Of a stretch of DNA of 64,000 nt, positions 54,389-63,206 are shown piece after piece. The stretch lies in the NCBI RefSeq assembly GCF_000463015.1, contig NC_022247.1, positions 4,216,001 through 4,280,000 on the forward strand. The letters run 5' to 3'. The DNA comes from Variovorax paradoxus B4. Lineage in GTDB: Bacteria > Pseudomonadota > Gammaproteobacteria > Burkholderiales > Burkholderiaceae_C. A model generated the notes under the pieces. It saw only the letters and a list, made by a program, of their open reading frames with translations, was not told the DNA's origin and did no database searches. Position numbers and translations under genes: made by a program. Position 1 is the stretch's first letter. Each line of letters opens with the position of its first letter.

Positions 54389-55312
54389 TTATGAGCCGGG
54401 GTAGAACGGTTTTCCGATCGAGGCGGGCATGTTGATGCGAATGAAGGCCGGGTTGCGCGAGATCAGCGCCAGCACCACGATGGGCGCGATGTATTGCAGC
54501 ATGCTGAGGAACTGCGGCGGCACGTCGACGCCGCTGCTCTGCAGGTGGAAGCCCAGCATCGAGACGCCGCCGAACAGGTAGGCGCCCAGCAGCACGCGGA
54601 TCGGCCGCCAGGTGGCGAAGGTGGTGAGCGCCAGCGCGATCCAGCCGCGGCCCGCGACCATGCCTTCGACCCACAGCGGCGTGTAGACGGTAGAGAGGTA
54701 CGCTCCCGCCAGGCCGCACAGCGCGCCGCCCGCGATCACCGCCATGAAGCGGATGCGCCGCACCGGATAGCCGAGCGCATGCGCCGATTCGGGCGATTCG
54801 CCCACCGACCGCAGCACCAGCCCGGCGCGGGTGCGGTAGAGAAACCAGATCAGCCCGAAGGTCAGGACAACCGCGAAATACACCATGGGGTGGTGGCGGA
54901 AAAGCGCAGGTCCGGCGAGCGGAATGTCGCCGAGCACCGGCACCGCGTACGACACGCTCTCGGGCAGCTTGGCCTGCACGAAGCTGATGCCCACGAAGGC
55001 GGAGAAGCCGACGCCGAACAGGCTGAGCGCGAGGCCGGTGGCGTACTGGTTGGTGTTGAGCCAGATCACCAGCACGCCGAAGAAGGCGGCAAGCAAGGCA
55101 CCCGCCGCCATGCCGGCCAGGAAGCCGAGCCAGGGGTTGTGCGTGATGACGACCGTCGCAAAGCCGGCAATGGCGGCGCAGAGCATCATGCCCTCGGCGC
55201 CGAGATTGACGATGCCGGCCTTCTCGTTGATGAGCAGGCCCAGTGCCGCGATGGCGAGCACGGTGCCGGCGCTCAACGTCGAGCCGAGCAGGAGTGCGTA
55301 GCTGTCAAACAT
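54389..55312 (-). CDS. BMP-type ABC transporter permease 2
   Basis: A 307-residue inner-membrane permease of the BPD_transp_2 (sugar/nucleoside, YufQ-like) family. Hydrophobic segments fill most of the chain; INEKAGIVNLGAEGMMLCAA and RSVGESPESAHALGYPVRRIRFMAVIAGGALCGLAGAYLS are the diagnostic loops. It partners with the permease at 55436 and the ATPase at 56577. The gap before it (55313-55435) holds a repeat rather than a promoter I can identify. The start MFDSYALLLGSTL at 55312 begins at the first helix. Confidence 0.9.
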   Translation of the reverse strand: MFDSYALLLGSTLSAGTVLAIAALGLLINEKAGIVNLGAEGMMLCAAIAGFATVVITHNPWLGFLAGMAAGALLAAFFGVLVIWLNTNQYATGLALSLFGVGFSAFVGISFVQAKLPESVSYAVPVLGDIPLAGPALFRHHPMVYFAVVLTFGLIWFLYRTRAGLVLRSVGESPESAHALGYPVRRIRFMAVIAGGALCGLAGAYLSTVYTPLWVEGMVAGRGWIALALTTFATWRPIRVLLGAYLFGGVSMLGFHLQSSGVDVPPQFLSMLQYIAPIVVLALISRNPAFIRINMPASIGKPFYPGS

Positions 55313-55384
55313 GTTGCTCGCCCCCAAGCTGCGCGGCACTACGTGTCCGCTTCGCCAACCCGCTACCGGGGGCAACACCAGCGG

Positions 55385-55410
55385 CCCGGCAAAGCCGGTT
55401 CCGCGGTGTT
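55385..55410 (+). repeat. Copy A of a 26-bp CGGCAAAGCCGG repeat
   Basis: Within the 123-bp gap between the two permease genes, a 26-bp sequence containing CGGCAAAGCCGGTTCCGCGG is identical to 60662-60687. CCGGC-AAA-GCCGG forms a 5-bp hairpin. Upstream, a CCCCC...GGGGG pair (near 55321 and 55374) suggests that the full element here is longer, about 100 bp. Confidence 0.6.
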
Positions 55411-55435
55411 CCTGGAAGTGAATTCATCGTGTGCT

Positions 55436-56584
55436 TCATGTGGACTCCGTGGAACGCACGATCGGCGCGGTCAAAGGCGTGCTGGCTTGCAGCGAACTCG
55501 TCGTCATCGTGGAGGCCACCGCCTTCGCAGCGGCCTTGCGGCGGATGCGATAGGCGATGAGCGTGTCGCAGGCCAAGAGCGTGAAGAGCAAGAGGCCCTG
55601 GAACACGCCGGTCAGCGACTTGGGCAGGCCCAGGCGCGACTGCGCGAGCTCGCCGCCGATGTAGAACATGCTCATGAGGATGGCCGAGAACACCATGCCC
55701 ACCGGATGCAGCCGGCCGACGAAGGCCACGATGATGGCCGCGAAGCCGTAGCCCGCCGGCACGTACGGCGTGAGCTGGCCGAGCGGGCCGGCGACTTCGA
55801 GCGCACCGGCCAGGCCCGCCGCGCCGCCCGAGGTCAGCAGCGCGATCCACACCGCGCGGCGCGCCGAGAAGCCCGCATAGCGCGCGGCCGCCGGCGCAAG
55901 CCCGCCGACCTGCTGCGCAAAGCCTGCGCGCGTGCGGAACAGGAACACCCAGAGCGCGCCCACCCCCAGCAGCGCGATGATCAGCCCGATGCTCACGCGC
56001 GAACCCTTGAAGAGCCGCGGAATCTGCGTCACGGCCTCGAAGGTCTTCGATTGCGGAAAGTTGTAGCCCTGCGGATCCTTCCAGGGGCCGAACACCATGT
56101 AGCCCAGCAGCAGCGTGGCCACGTACACCAGCATCAGGCTCACGAGGATTTCGTTGGCGTTGAACCGGTCGCGCAGGAAGGCCACGATGCCGGCCCACAC
56201 CATGCCGCCGACGGTGCCCGCGACCAGGATGGCCGCAACGATCCACGAACCCGTGGTCTTGTCGGCCATCAGCGCGACGCCGCCCGCGGCGATGGCGCCG
56301 AACACGAACTGGCCTTCGGCGCCGATGTTCCAGACGTTGGAGCGGAAGCACACCGCCAGCCCGAGCGCGATGATGAGCAGCGGCGTGGCCTTGATCGTCA
56401 GCTCGCCGATCGCATAGCCGCTCTTGATCGGTTCGTAGAAGAACACCAGCAGGCCCTTGACCGGGTCCTTGCCGAGCGCGGCGAACAGCGCCACGCCGAT
56501 CAGCACGGTGATCAGCAGCGCGAGGATCGGCGAGGCAAAGGTCCAGAAGCGCGACAGCTCCGGGCGGGGTTCGAGCTTAAGCAT
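55436..56584 (-). CDS. BMP-type ABC transporter permease 1
   Basis: A 382-residue inner-membrane permease of the BPD_transp_2 family (YufP-like). VCFRSNVWNIGAEGQFVFGAIAAGGVAL is the conserved loop, and ANEILVSLMLVYVATLLLGYMV and GFAQQVGGLAPAAARYAGF follow. The C-terminal tail past the last helix is short and Ser/Thr-rich. The start at 56584 overlaps the ATPase stop by 8 bp, so it is translationally coupled. The repeat-containing gap lies after its end. Confidence 0.9.
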   Translation of the reverse strand: MLKLEPRPELSRFWTFASPILALLITVLIGVALFAALGKDPVKGLLVFFYEPIKSGYAIGELTIKATPLLIIALGLAVCFRSNVWNIGAEGQFVFGAIAAGGVALMADKTTGSWIVAAILVAGTVGGMVWAGIVAFLRDRFNANEILVSLMLVYVATLLLGYMVFGPWKDPQGYNFPQSKTFEAVTQIPRLFKGSRVSIGLIIALLGVGALWVFLFRTRAGFAQQVGGLAPAAARYAGFSARRAVWIALLTSGGAAGLAGALEVAGPLGQLTPYVPAGYGFAAIIVAFVGRLHPVGMVFSAILMSMFYIGGELAQSRLGLPKSLTGVFQGLLLFTLLACDTLIAYRIRRKAAAKAVASTMTTSSLQASTPLTAPIVRSTEST

Positions 56585-58106
56585 GGGTCGCCTCCTTGTT
56601 GTTGTTCTTCTCCTCCCAAAGGCCACTCATCCATTCTCCGATCTGCGGCAGCGTGGCGGCCGCGCGGTCGATGGATGGCGACAGCCGGCCCTTGGCGATC
56701 ACGTGCAGCCGGTCGCTGATGTCGAACAGCTCGTCGAGCTCCTCGCTGACCACCAGCACCGCGCAGCCGACGTCGCGCAGCGCAAGGATTTCGCCGCGGA
56801 TCAGCGCGGCCGCGCCCACGTCCACGCCCCAGGTCGGCTGCGAGACGATAAAGAGCTTGGGGTTGGCGTCGATCTCACGGCCGACGATGTATTTCTGCAG
56901 GTTGCCGCCCGAGAGCGAGCGCGCCGCGGCATTCGGGCCGCCAGCCTTGACGTTGAAGCGCTCGATGATGGCCCTGGCATGCTTTTCGAGCGCCGCCGTG
57001 CGGATCCAGCCACCCTTGCCCACCGCGTTGCCGCGCGTGAGCAGCAGGTTGTGCGCGAGCCCGAGCGTGGGCACGGCGCCGCGGCCCAGCCGCTCCTCGG
57101 GCACGAAATGCAGGCCCATCGCGCGCCGCGCGCGCGGCCGCAGCCGGCCTGCCGGCTTGCCGAACACCTGCACCATCGCGGGCTCGGCGCGCACGTCTTC
57201 GCCCGAAAGCGTGTAGAGCAGTTCCTTCTGCCCGTTGCCGGACACGCCCGCAATGCCGACCACCTCGCCGGCACGCACCTCGAACGAGATGCCGTCGAGA
57301 TCGACACCGAACTGGTCCTCGCGCGCCAGCGTGAGCCCGTTCACGCGCAACGCCACCGCGCCCGCATGCACCGGCCGGTGCTGCAGGGGCGGCGGCTCGC
57401 TGCCAATCATCAGCCGCGAGAGCGACTCGTTGCTTTCGTTCTGCGGATTGCACACGCCCGTGACCTTGCCGCCGCACAGCACCGTGCAGGCCGTGCACAG
57501 CTCGCGGATCTCGTGCAGCTTGTGGCTGATGTAGAGGATGCTGCAGCCCTCCGACGCCAGCTTGTTGAGCACGCCGAAGAGCTTGACCACCGCCTGCGGC
57601 GTGAGCACCGAGGTGGGTTCGTCGAGGATCAGCAGCTTGGGGTTGGTGAGCAGCGCGCGGATGATTTCCACACGCTGCATCTCGCCCACCGACAGCGTGT
57701 GCACCGGCCGCGAGGGATCGATGTCGAGCCCGTATTCGCTGGCCTTGGCCGTGATGCTGCGCGCCACTTCGGCCAGCTGCAGCGACTTGTCCAGGCCCAG
57801 CCACACGTTCTCGGCCACGGTGAGCGTGTCGAACAGGCTGAAATGCTGGAACACCATGCTGATGCCCAGCGCCCTCGCCTGCTGCGGGTTGCGCAGGATG
57901 ACGGGCTGGCCGTCGAAGGTGACCGTGCCTTCGTCGGGCTTGACCGAGCCGTAGATGATCTTCATCAGGGTCGATTTGCCGGCGCCGTTCTCGCCGAGCA
58001 CGGCATGGATCTCGCCGGGCGCCACGGCCAGCGAGATGTCGCTGTTCGCCACCACCGCGGGATAGCGCTTGGTGATGTTCGCGAGCTGGAGTCTGGGGGT
58101 TGTCAT
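56577..58106 (-). CDS. BMP-type ABC transporter ATP-binding protein (two ATPase domains)
   Basis: A 509-residue cytosolic ATPase of the simple-sugar/nucleoside (YufO, RbsA-like) class with two nucleotide-binding domains. In the first domain Walker A is GENGAGKST, the signature is LSVGEMQRVEI and Walker B is LLILDEPTSVLTPQ. In the second the Walker A position is the degenerate GVSGNGQKE, the signature is LSGGNLQKY and LFIVSQPTWGVDVGA replaces the usual DEP. This asymmetry is normal for the family. It is the first gene of the transporter operon, 100 bp downstream of the purine permease stop, with a strong hairpin in between. Confidence 0.92.
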   Translation of the reverse strand: MTTPRLQLANITKRYPAVVANSDISLAVAPGEIHAVLGENGAGKSTLMKIIYGSVKPDEGTVTFDGQPVILRNPQQARALGISMVFQHFSLFDTLTVAENVWLGLDKSLQLAEVARSITAKASEYGLDIDPSRPVHTLSVGEMQRVEIIRALLTNPKLLILDEPTSVLTPQAVVKLFGVLNKLASEGCSILYISHKLHEIRELCTACTVLCGGKVTGVCNPQNESNESLSRLMIGSEPPPLQHRPVHAGAVALRVNGLTLAREDQFGVDLDGISFEVRAGEVVGIAGVSGNGQKELLYTLSGEDVRAEPAMVQVFGKPAGRLRPRARRAMGLHFVPEERLGRGAVPTLGLAHNLLLTRGNAVGKGGWIRTAALEKHARAIIERFNVKAGGPNAAARSLSGGNLQKYIVGREIDANPKLFIVSQPTWGVDVGAAALIRGEILALRDVGCAVLVVSEELDELFDISDRLHVIAKGRLSPSIDRAAATLPQIGEWMSGLWEEKNNNKEATHA

Positions 58107-58145
58107 GCCGGGTTTCGTGGGTTTTGTCTCGTTCAACAGCAACAA

Positions 58146-58179
58146 GCGGGGACAGCTATAAGTTTAATAGCGTCCCCGC
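58146..58179. terminator. Strong hairpin between the purine permease and BMP transporter genes
   Basis: GCGGGGAC (58146-58153), a bulged A, GCTAT, a 7-nt loop AAGTTTA, then ATAGC and GTCCCCGC (58172-58179): 13 paired bases with one bulge. It lies after the permease stop (58207) and before the ATPase start (58106), both on the minus strand. It may end the permease transcript or act as an attenuator in a shared one. The U-poor sequence after it on the minus strand (TTGTTGCTGTTG) is only partly terminator-like. Confidence 0.55.
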
Positions 58180-58206
58180 ATCCATCGGCACCCGACGGCG
58201 CTCCCC

Positions 58207-59586
58207 TCAGTGTCCTCCTACATAGGCGAACTTGAACAGGAAAATCGCCGCGATCACCCACACCATGACATGCACTTCCCGTGCCCGGCCGGTGAAGAGC
58301 TTGAGCACCGCGTAGGTGATGAAGCCGAAGGCCAGGCCATTGGCGATCGAGTAGGTGAAAGGCATGGCCAGCGCGGTCACGGCCGCGGGGATCACCTCGG
58401 TGGTGTCTTCCCAGTCGAGCTCGACGAGGTCGCGCAGCATCAGGCAGCCCACGAACAGCAGCGCCGGTGCGGTGGCATAGGCCGGCACCGAGCCCGCGAG
58501 CGGCGAGATCATCAGGCAGGCGAGGAACAGCCCCGCCACCACCACGGCCGTGAGGCCGGTGCGCCCGCCCGCCTGCACGCCGGCCGCGCTTTCCACGTAC
58601 GCCGTGGTGCTCGAGGTGCCGAGCAGCGAGCCCGCGAAGATCGCGCCGCTGTCGGCCAGCAGCGCCTTGTTCATGCGCTCCATCTTGCCGGGCACCAGCA
58701 GGCCGGCGCGCTTGGCCACGCCCATCAGCGTGCCGGTGGCGTCGAACATCTCGACCAGGAAGAACACCAGCACCACGTTCAGGATGCCGCCCTTGAGCGC
58801 GCCCATGATGTCGAGCTGCATGAAGGTGGGCGCAATGGATGGCGGCGCATCGAACACGCCATGGAACTTGTTGCCGCCGAAGAAGAACGACAGCACCGTC
58901 ACCAGCAGGATGCCGATCAGGATGGCGCCGCGCACCTTGAGCCGGTCGAGCGCCACGATGACCAGGAAGCCCAGCGTGGCCAGCACCACCGGTGCCGAGT
59001 GCAGGTCGCCCAGCGTGACGAAGGTGGCTGGCGAGGCGGCGACGACACCCGCGCTCTTGAGCGCGATGAGCGCCAGGAACATGCCGATGCCCACGGTGAT
59101 CGCCGTTCGCAGCGACTGCGGTATGCCCTGGATGAAAAGCTCCCGCAGCCCCGTGACCGTGACAATCAGGAACAGGCAGCCCGAGATGAACACCGCGCCC
59201 AGCGCGATCTGCCACGTGTAGCCCATGCCCAGCACCACCACGTAGGCGAAGTAGGCGTTGAGCCCCATGCCCGGCGCCATCGCGATCGGGTAGTTGGCAT
59301 ACAGGCCCATGATCAGCGTGCCCAGCGCTGCGATCAGGCAGGTGGCCACGAAGACCGCACCCTTGGGCATGCCCGCGTCGCCGAGGATCGACGGGTTCAC
59401 GAAGATGATGTAGGCCATCGTCAGGAAGGTGGTGAGCCCTGCGATGACTTCGGTACGCACCGTGGTGTTGTGCTCGGTCAGCTTGAACATGCGTTCAAGC
59501 CAGTTCGTGCCCTGCGGCGCGCTGCGCGCGGCTGTCCCCGAGGCGTGGGGATCGGTGACCTTGGGCACCTCTTCAAACCTGTTCAT
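58207..59586 (-). CDS. NCS2/AzgA-family purine permease
   Basis: A 459-residue inner-membrane proton symporter of the AzgA/PbuG-type NCS2 family that imports adenine, guanine or hypoxanthine. Diagnostic motifs are PIAMAPGMGLNAYFAYVVVLGMGYTWQ near residue 97 and VFFLVEMFDATGTLMGVAKRAG in the middle. GTSSTTAYVESAAGVQAGGRTGL follows, then DWEDTTEVIPAAVTALAMPFTYSIANGLAFGF. Neighbouring xanthine dehydrogenase and nucleoside-type ABC genes support purine uptake. A short soluble N-terminus of about 30 residues precedes the first helix. Confidence 0.93.
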   Translation of the reverse strand: MNRFEEVPKVTDPHASGTAARSAPQGTNWLERMFKLTEHNTTVRTEVIAGLTTFLTMAYIIFVNPSILGDAGMPKGAVFVATCLIAALGTLIMGLYANYPIAMAPGMGLNAYFAYVVVLGMGYTWQIALGAVFISGCLFLIVTVTGLRELFIQGIPQSLRTAITVGIGMFLALIALKSAGVVAASPATFVTLGDLHSAPVVLATLGFLVIVALDRLKVRGAILIGILLVTVLSFFFGGNKFHGVFDAPPSIAPTFMQLDIMGALKGGILNVVLVFFLVEMFDATGTLMGVAKRAGLLVPGKMERMNKALLADSGAIFAGSLLGTSSTTAYVESAAGVQAGGRTGLTAVVVAGLFLACLMISPLAGSVPAYATAPALLFVGCLMLRDLVELDWEDTTEVIPAAVTALAMPFTYSIANGLAFGFITYAVLKLFTGRAREVHVMVWVIAAIFLFKFAYVGGH

Positions 59587-59667
59587 GTCGCTTGTCTCCA
59601 GCTGTTGTATGTGGCGGTTCGTTCAAACGTTGCCTCGGCCGCGACGCCGGCGCGGCCGAAGGATTCG

Positions 59668-60651
59668 TCAAGGCGGGTCGGGGGCCTCGGCCGCGAAGGC
59701 CCGTGAGGCCGGTGTGGTGAAGGCGGGCCGCAGCGACGCCGCCACGTCCTTGATGCATTCGCGCAGCCAGCGCGCGGAACTCGACGAATGGGTGCGCTCG
59801 TGCCAGAGCTGGTAGTACATGAGGCGCGGCAGCGCCACCGGGCATTCGAGGATCTTCACCGGCAGCCGCGCGGCAAAGCGCTCGCAGTACTGGCGCCCGG
59901 TGGTGAGCACCAGGAGGCTCGAGGCCACCATGTCCGGGATCAGGCTGAAGTGCGCGCAGCGCGCCGTGATGTTGCGCTGCCGTCCGAGCTCGTCGAGCAT
60001 CTGGTCGATGATGCCGCGCCCGCCCGGGTGCATGGGCGTGGGCGCGATGTGCTCGGCCGCGAGCCAGGTCTCCAGGTCCCAGCCGCGGCGCACGGCCGGG
60101 TGGTCCTGGTTGACCAGCGACACCACCTCGTCGCCGAAGAGCCGCGCCATGTGCAGGTCTTCCGGCGGCTTGAGCCAGTTGCCGATCACCAGGTCGACCT
60201 GGCCGAGCGCCAGATGGCCGTGGTAGTCCGAATCGGGCGTGAGCGCGTGGATTTCGATCTGGCACAGCGGCGCCTCGCGCTTCACGTGCGCCACCAGCAT
60301 CGGCAGGAACAGCGGGTCCATGTAGTCGCTCGCTGCGATGCGGAAGGTGGTGGCCGCCGACTGCGGCTCGAAGCCGCGCGCATCGGAGAACAGCATCTCG
60401 GCGGCGCGCAGGATGCTCGCGGCGGGCTCGATCATCCGCAGCCCCGCATCGGTCGGCACCATGCCCGAACCCGAGCGCACCAGGAGCGGGTCGCCCGAGA
60501 GTTCGCGCAGCCGCTTCAGCGCGGCCGAGACGGCCGGCTGGTACATGCCCAGGCGAATGGCGGCGCGCGAGACACTGCGGTCGGTCAGCACGGTGTGAAG
60601 CACCCTGATGAGATGAAGATCGATCTTGTCGAACAGCGCTTGATCACGCAT
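59668..60651 (-). CDS. LysR-family transcriptional regulator (purine locus)
   Basis: A 327-residue regulator of the NodD-like branch. The winged helix is residues 8-65 (IDLHLIRVLHTVLTDRSVSRAAIRLGMYQPAVSAALKRLRELSGDPLLVR), and the effector domain starts near 92 with TTFRIAASDYMDPLFLPMLV. I used the ATG at 60651 preceded by GGGGGGAA. A TTG further upstream lies inside the repeat. It sits between the purine permease and xdhB on the same strand, so it may control the purine genes, although it is not divergent from them. Confidence 0.9.
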   Translation of the reverse strand: MRDQALFDKIDLHLIRVLHTVLTDRSVSRAAIRLGMYQPAVSAALKRLRELSGDPLLVRSGSGMVPTDAGLRMIEPAASILRAAEMLFSDARGFEPQSAATTFRIAASDYMDPLFLPMLVAHVKREAPLCQIEIHALTPDSDYHGHLALGQVDLVIGNWLKPPEDLHMARLFGDEVVSLVNQDHPAVRRGWDLETWLAAEHIAPTPMHPGGRGIIDQMLDELGRQRNITARCAHFSLIPDMVASSLLVLTTGRQYCERFAARLPVKILECPVALPRLMYYQLWHERTHSSSSARWLRECIKDVAASLRPAFTTPASRAFAAEAPDPP

Positions 60652-60661
60652 GACGTTCCCC

Positions 60662-60687
60662 CCCGGCAAAGCCGGTTCCGCGGTGTT
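60662..60687 (+). repeat. Copy B of the 26-bp CGGCAAAGCCGG repeat
   Basis: Identical over 26 bp to 55385-55410. It lies in the 102-bp gap between lysR and xdhB. Only this core is shared: the flanking CCCCC...GGGGG pair of copy A is absent, so this copy is shorter. Confidence 0.6.
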
Positions 60688-60753
60688 TCGCGAAGGGAAT
60701 CAGGGCGTAGGGCATTGGAAGGACTTTGGACATGCGCCAAAGTCTACGAGTGA

Positions 60754-63204
60754 CTATGCGGACTGGACGGCGGTGATGGCGCGAAGAATCGACTCGCTCG
60801 TGGCCGGTGCCTTCAGCGGCGGATCGACCCTGTGGCCGCCGGCCGCCGACACCGCATCGCGGATCGCGAAGAACACCGAGAACGGCAGCAGGAGCGGCGG
60901 CTCGCCCACGGCCTTGCTGCGGTGGATCGAGTCCTCGAAGTTCTGGCCTTCGAACAGGCGCACGTTGAAGACGGGCGGGCAGTCGTTGGCGGTCGGGATC
61001 TTGTAGGTGCTGGGAGCGTGCGTGGTGAGCATGCCGCTTTGCGGATGCCACACCAGCTCCTCGGTGGTGAGCCAGCCCATGCCCTGGATGAAGGCGCCTT
61101 CGACCTGGCCGATGTCCACGGCCGGGTTCAGCGACTTGCCCGCGTCGTGCAGGATGTCGGCGCGCAAGAGCTTCCATTCGCCGGTGAGCGTGTCGACGAT
61201 CACCTCGCTCACCGCCGCGCCGTAGGCGTAGTAGTAGAACGGGCGGCCCTGCATCTTGTCCTTGTCCCAGCTGAGGCCGGGCGTGGCGTAGAAGCCGTCG
61301 GACCACAGCTGCTTGCGGTCGAGATACGCCTCGCCCACCACGGTGCTGAAGGCCAGCGAGCGGCCATTGACCTCGACCTTGTCGTTGGCAAAGCGCACTT
61401 CGCTCGCCTTGCCGCCGTGGCGCTCGGCCGCGCTCTCGGCCAGGCGCTCGCGGATCTGGCGCGCGGCATCCTGCGCGGCCTTGCCGTTGAGGTCGGCGCC
61501 GGTCGATGCGGCCGTGGCCGAGGTGTTCGCCACCTTGGTGGTGTCGGTCGCGGTCACGCGCACGCGCTCGAAGCTCACGCCCAGCTCGTGCGCCACCACC
61601 TGCGCCACCTTGGTGTTGAGGCCCTGCCCCATCTCGGTTCCGCCGTGGTTCACGAGGATCGATCCGTCGGTGTACACATGCACCAGCGCGCCGGCCTGGT
61701 TGAAGTGCTTGACGTTGAACGAAATGCCGAACTTGAGCGGCGCGAGCGCGAGGCCGCGCTTGAGCACCACGCTCTTCTGGTTGAAGGCTGCGATCTCTTC
61801 GCGCCGCGCACGGTAGCCGCTGCTGATTTCGAGGTCGGCCACCAGTTCGTGGACGATGTTGTCGGTCACGGTCTGGCGGTAGGGCGTGACGTTGTTCTCC
61901 GCCTTGCCGTAGAAGTTGACGCGCCGCACGTCGAGCGGATCGCGCTTCAGTTCCCTCGCCACCGAGTCCATGATGTTCTCGATGGCAATGGCGCCCTGCG
62001 GGCCGCCGAAGCCGCGGAACGCGGTGTTGCTCTGCGTGTTGGTCTTGCCCGAGTAGCCGTGCATGGCCACGTTGGGCAGCCAGTAGGCGTTGTCGAAGTG
62101 GCACAGCGCGCGCGTCATCACCGGGCCCGACAAGTCGGCCGAGTGGCCAGCGCGCGAGACCATGGTGATTTCCGCGCCGAGGATGCGGCCCTCGTCGTCG
62201 TAGCCCACCTCGTACTCGTACCAGAAGCAGTGGCGCCGGCCGGTGATCATGAAATCGTCGTCGCGGTCGAGCCTGAGCTTGACCGGGCGCTGCAGCTGCC
62301 GCGCCGCGATGGCCGCCACGCAGGCGAACAGCGCCGATTGCGATTCCTTGCCGCCGAAGCCGCCGCCCATGCGCCGGCATTCCACGTGCACTTCGTTCGA
62401 CTGCAGATGCAGCGCGTGCGCCACCAGGTGCTGCATCTCGCTCGGGTGCTGCGTCGAGCAGTGGATGTGCAGCGCGCCGCCTTCCTTGGGAATGGCGTAG
62501 CTGATCTGGCCTTCCAGATAGAACTGCTCCTGCCCGCCCACGTCGAGCGTGGCGGTGTGGCGGTGCGGTGCCTTGGCGATGGCCGCGCGCACGGCTGCCT
62601 CGTCGCCCTCGTTGGCCGAGCCGCCGCTGCGCACGATGTGCATCGGCGGCACCACGTACTGGCCGCGCGCATGCGCATCCTGCGGCGTGAGCACGGGCGG
62701 CTGCGCCTCGATGGTCATCGCCTCCTTGGCCCTGGAAGCGGCGCGGCGCGCGGCCTCGCGCGTCTCGGCGATCACGGCGAACACGGGCTGGCCGAGATAG
62801 CGGATCTCGCCGCCGTCCTTCACCGGCAAGAGAATCGGGTCGTCGTGGACGATCGAACCGCAGTCGTTGGTGCCGGGAATGTCGTCGGCCGTGAGCACCG
62901 TGACCACGCCGGGCATCGCGCGGATGGCGTCGAGCGACAGCGCCGTGACGCGGCCGTTGGCGGCCGGCGACAGGCCGAGCGCGCAGTGCAGCGTGCCGGT
63001 GAGTTCCGGAATGTCGTCGATGTAGGTCGCTTCGCCGGCCACGTGCAGGTGCGCCGATTCGTGCGGCCGGCTGATGCCGACGCGTGCGCCGAGGTCGTGC
63101 GCAAGCGCTTCGGCCGCCGGGTCGATGCGGGCAGCCGTGTTGGTCAGGTAGTCGGCAAAGGCCTCGGCGGGCTGCAGCAGGCGGGCGTCGATGGGTTTGT
63201 TCAT
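60754..63204 (-). CDS. xdhB: Xanthine dehydrogenase molybdopterin-binding subunit XdhB
   Basis: An 816-residue molybdopterin subunit that oxidises hypoxanthine and xanthine to urate together with XdhA. Catalytic residues are in place: Glu287 in GGGFGGKES (equivalent of Glu232 in Rhodobacter XdhB), Arg397 in TAFRGFGGPQG and the base Glu768 in KAVGEPPLLL. Further motifs are HLHVAGEATYIDDIPE near residue 52 and NTSATAASTGADLNG for the molybdopterin region. The start at 63204 lies 2 bp after the xdhA stop, showing an operon. The length fits two-subunit bacterial enzymes. Confidence 0.96.
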   Translation of the reverse strand: MNKPIDARLLQPAEAFADYLTNTAARIDPAAEALAHDLGARVGISRPHESAHLHVAGEATYIDDIPELTGTLHCALGLSPAANGRVTALSLDAIRAMPGVVTVLTADDIPGTNDCGSIVHDDPILLPVKDGGEIRYLGQPVFAVIAETREAARRAASRAKEAMTIEAQPPVLTPQDAHARGQYVVPPMHIVRSGGSANEGDEAAVRAAIAKAPHRHTATLDVGGQEQFYLEGQISYAIPKEGGALHIHCSTQHPSEMQHLVAHALHLQSNEVHVECRRMGGGFGGKESQSALFACVAAIAARQLQRPVKLRLDRDDDFMITGRRHCFWYEYEVGYDDEGRILGAEITMVSRAGHSADLSGPVMTRALCHFDNAYWLPNVAMHGYSGKTNTQSNTAFRGFGGPQGAIAIENIMDSVARELKRDPLDVRRVNFYGKAENNVTPYRQTVTDNIVHELVADLEISSGYRARREEIAAFNQKSVVLKRGLALAPLKFGISFNVKHFNQAGALVHVYTDGSILVNHGGTEMGQGLNTKVAQVVAHELGVSFERVRVTATDTTKVANTSATAASTGADLNGKAAQDAARQIRERLAESAAERHGGKASEVRFANDKVEVNGRSLAFSTVVGEAYLDRKQLWSDGFYATPGLSWDKDKMQGRPFYYYAYGAAVSEVIVDTLTGEWKLLRADILHDAGKSLNPAVDIGQVEGAFIQGMGWLTTEELVWHPQSGMLTTHAPSTYKIPTANDCPPVFNVRLFEGQNFEDSIHRSKAVGEPPLLLPFSVFFAIRDAVSAAGGHRVDPPLKAPATSESILRAITAVQSA

Positions 63205-63206
63205 GG

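Noticed and set aside
54494..56719. Long plus-strand open frame opposite the ABC permease genes
   Set aside because: It is antisense to two clear permease genes. The predicted protein is a low-complexity mix of H, R, Q, A and G with no recognisable domain.
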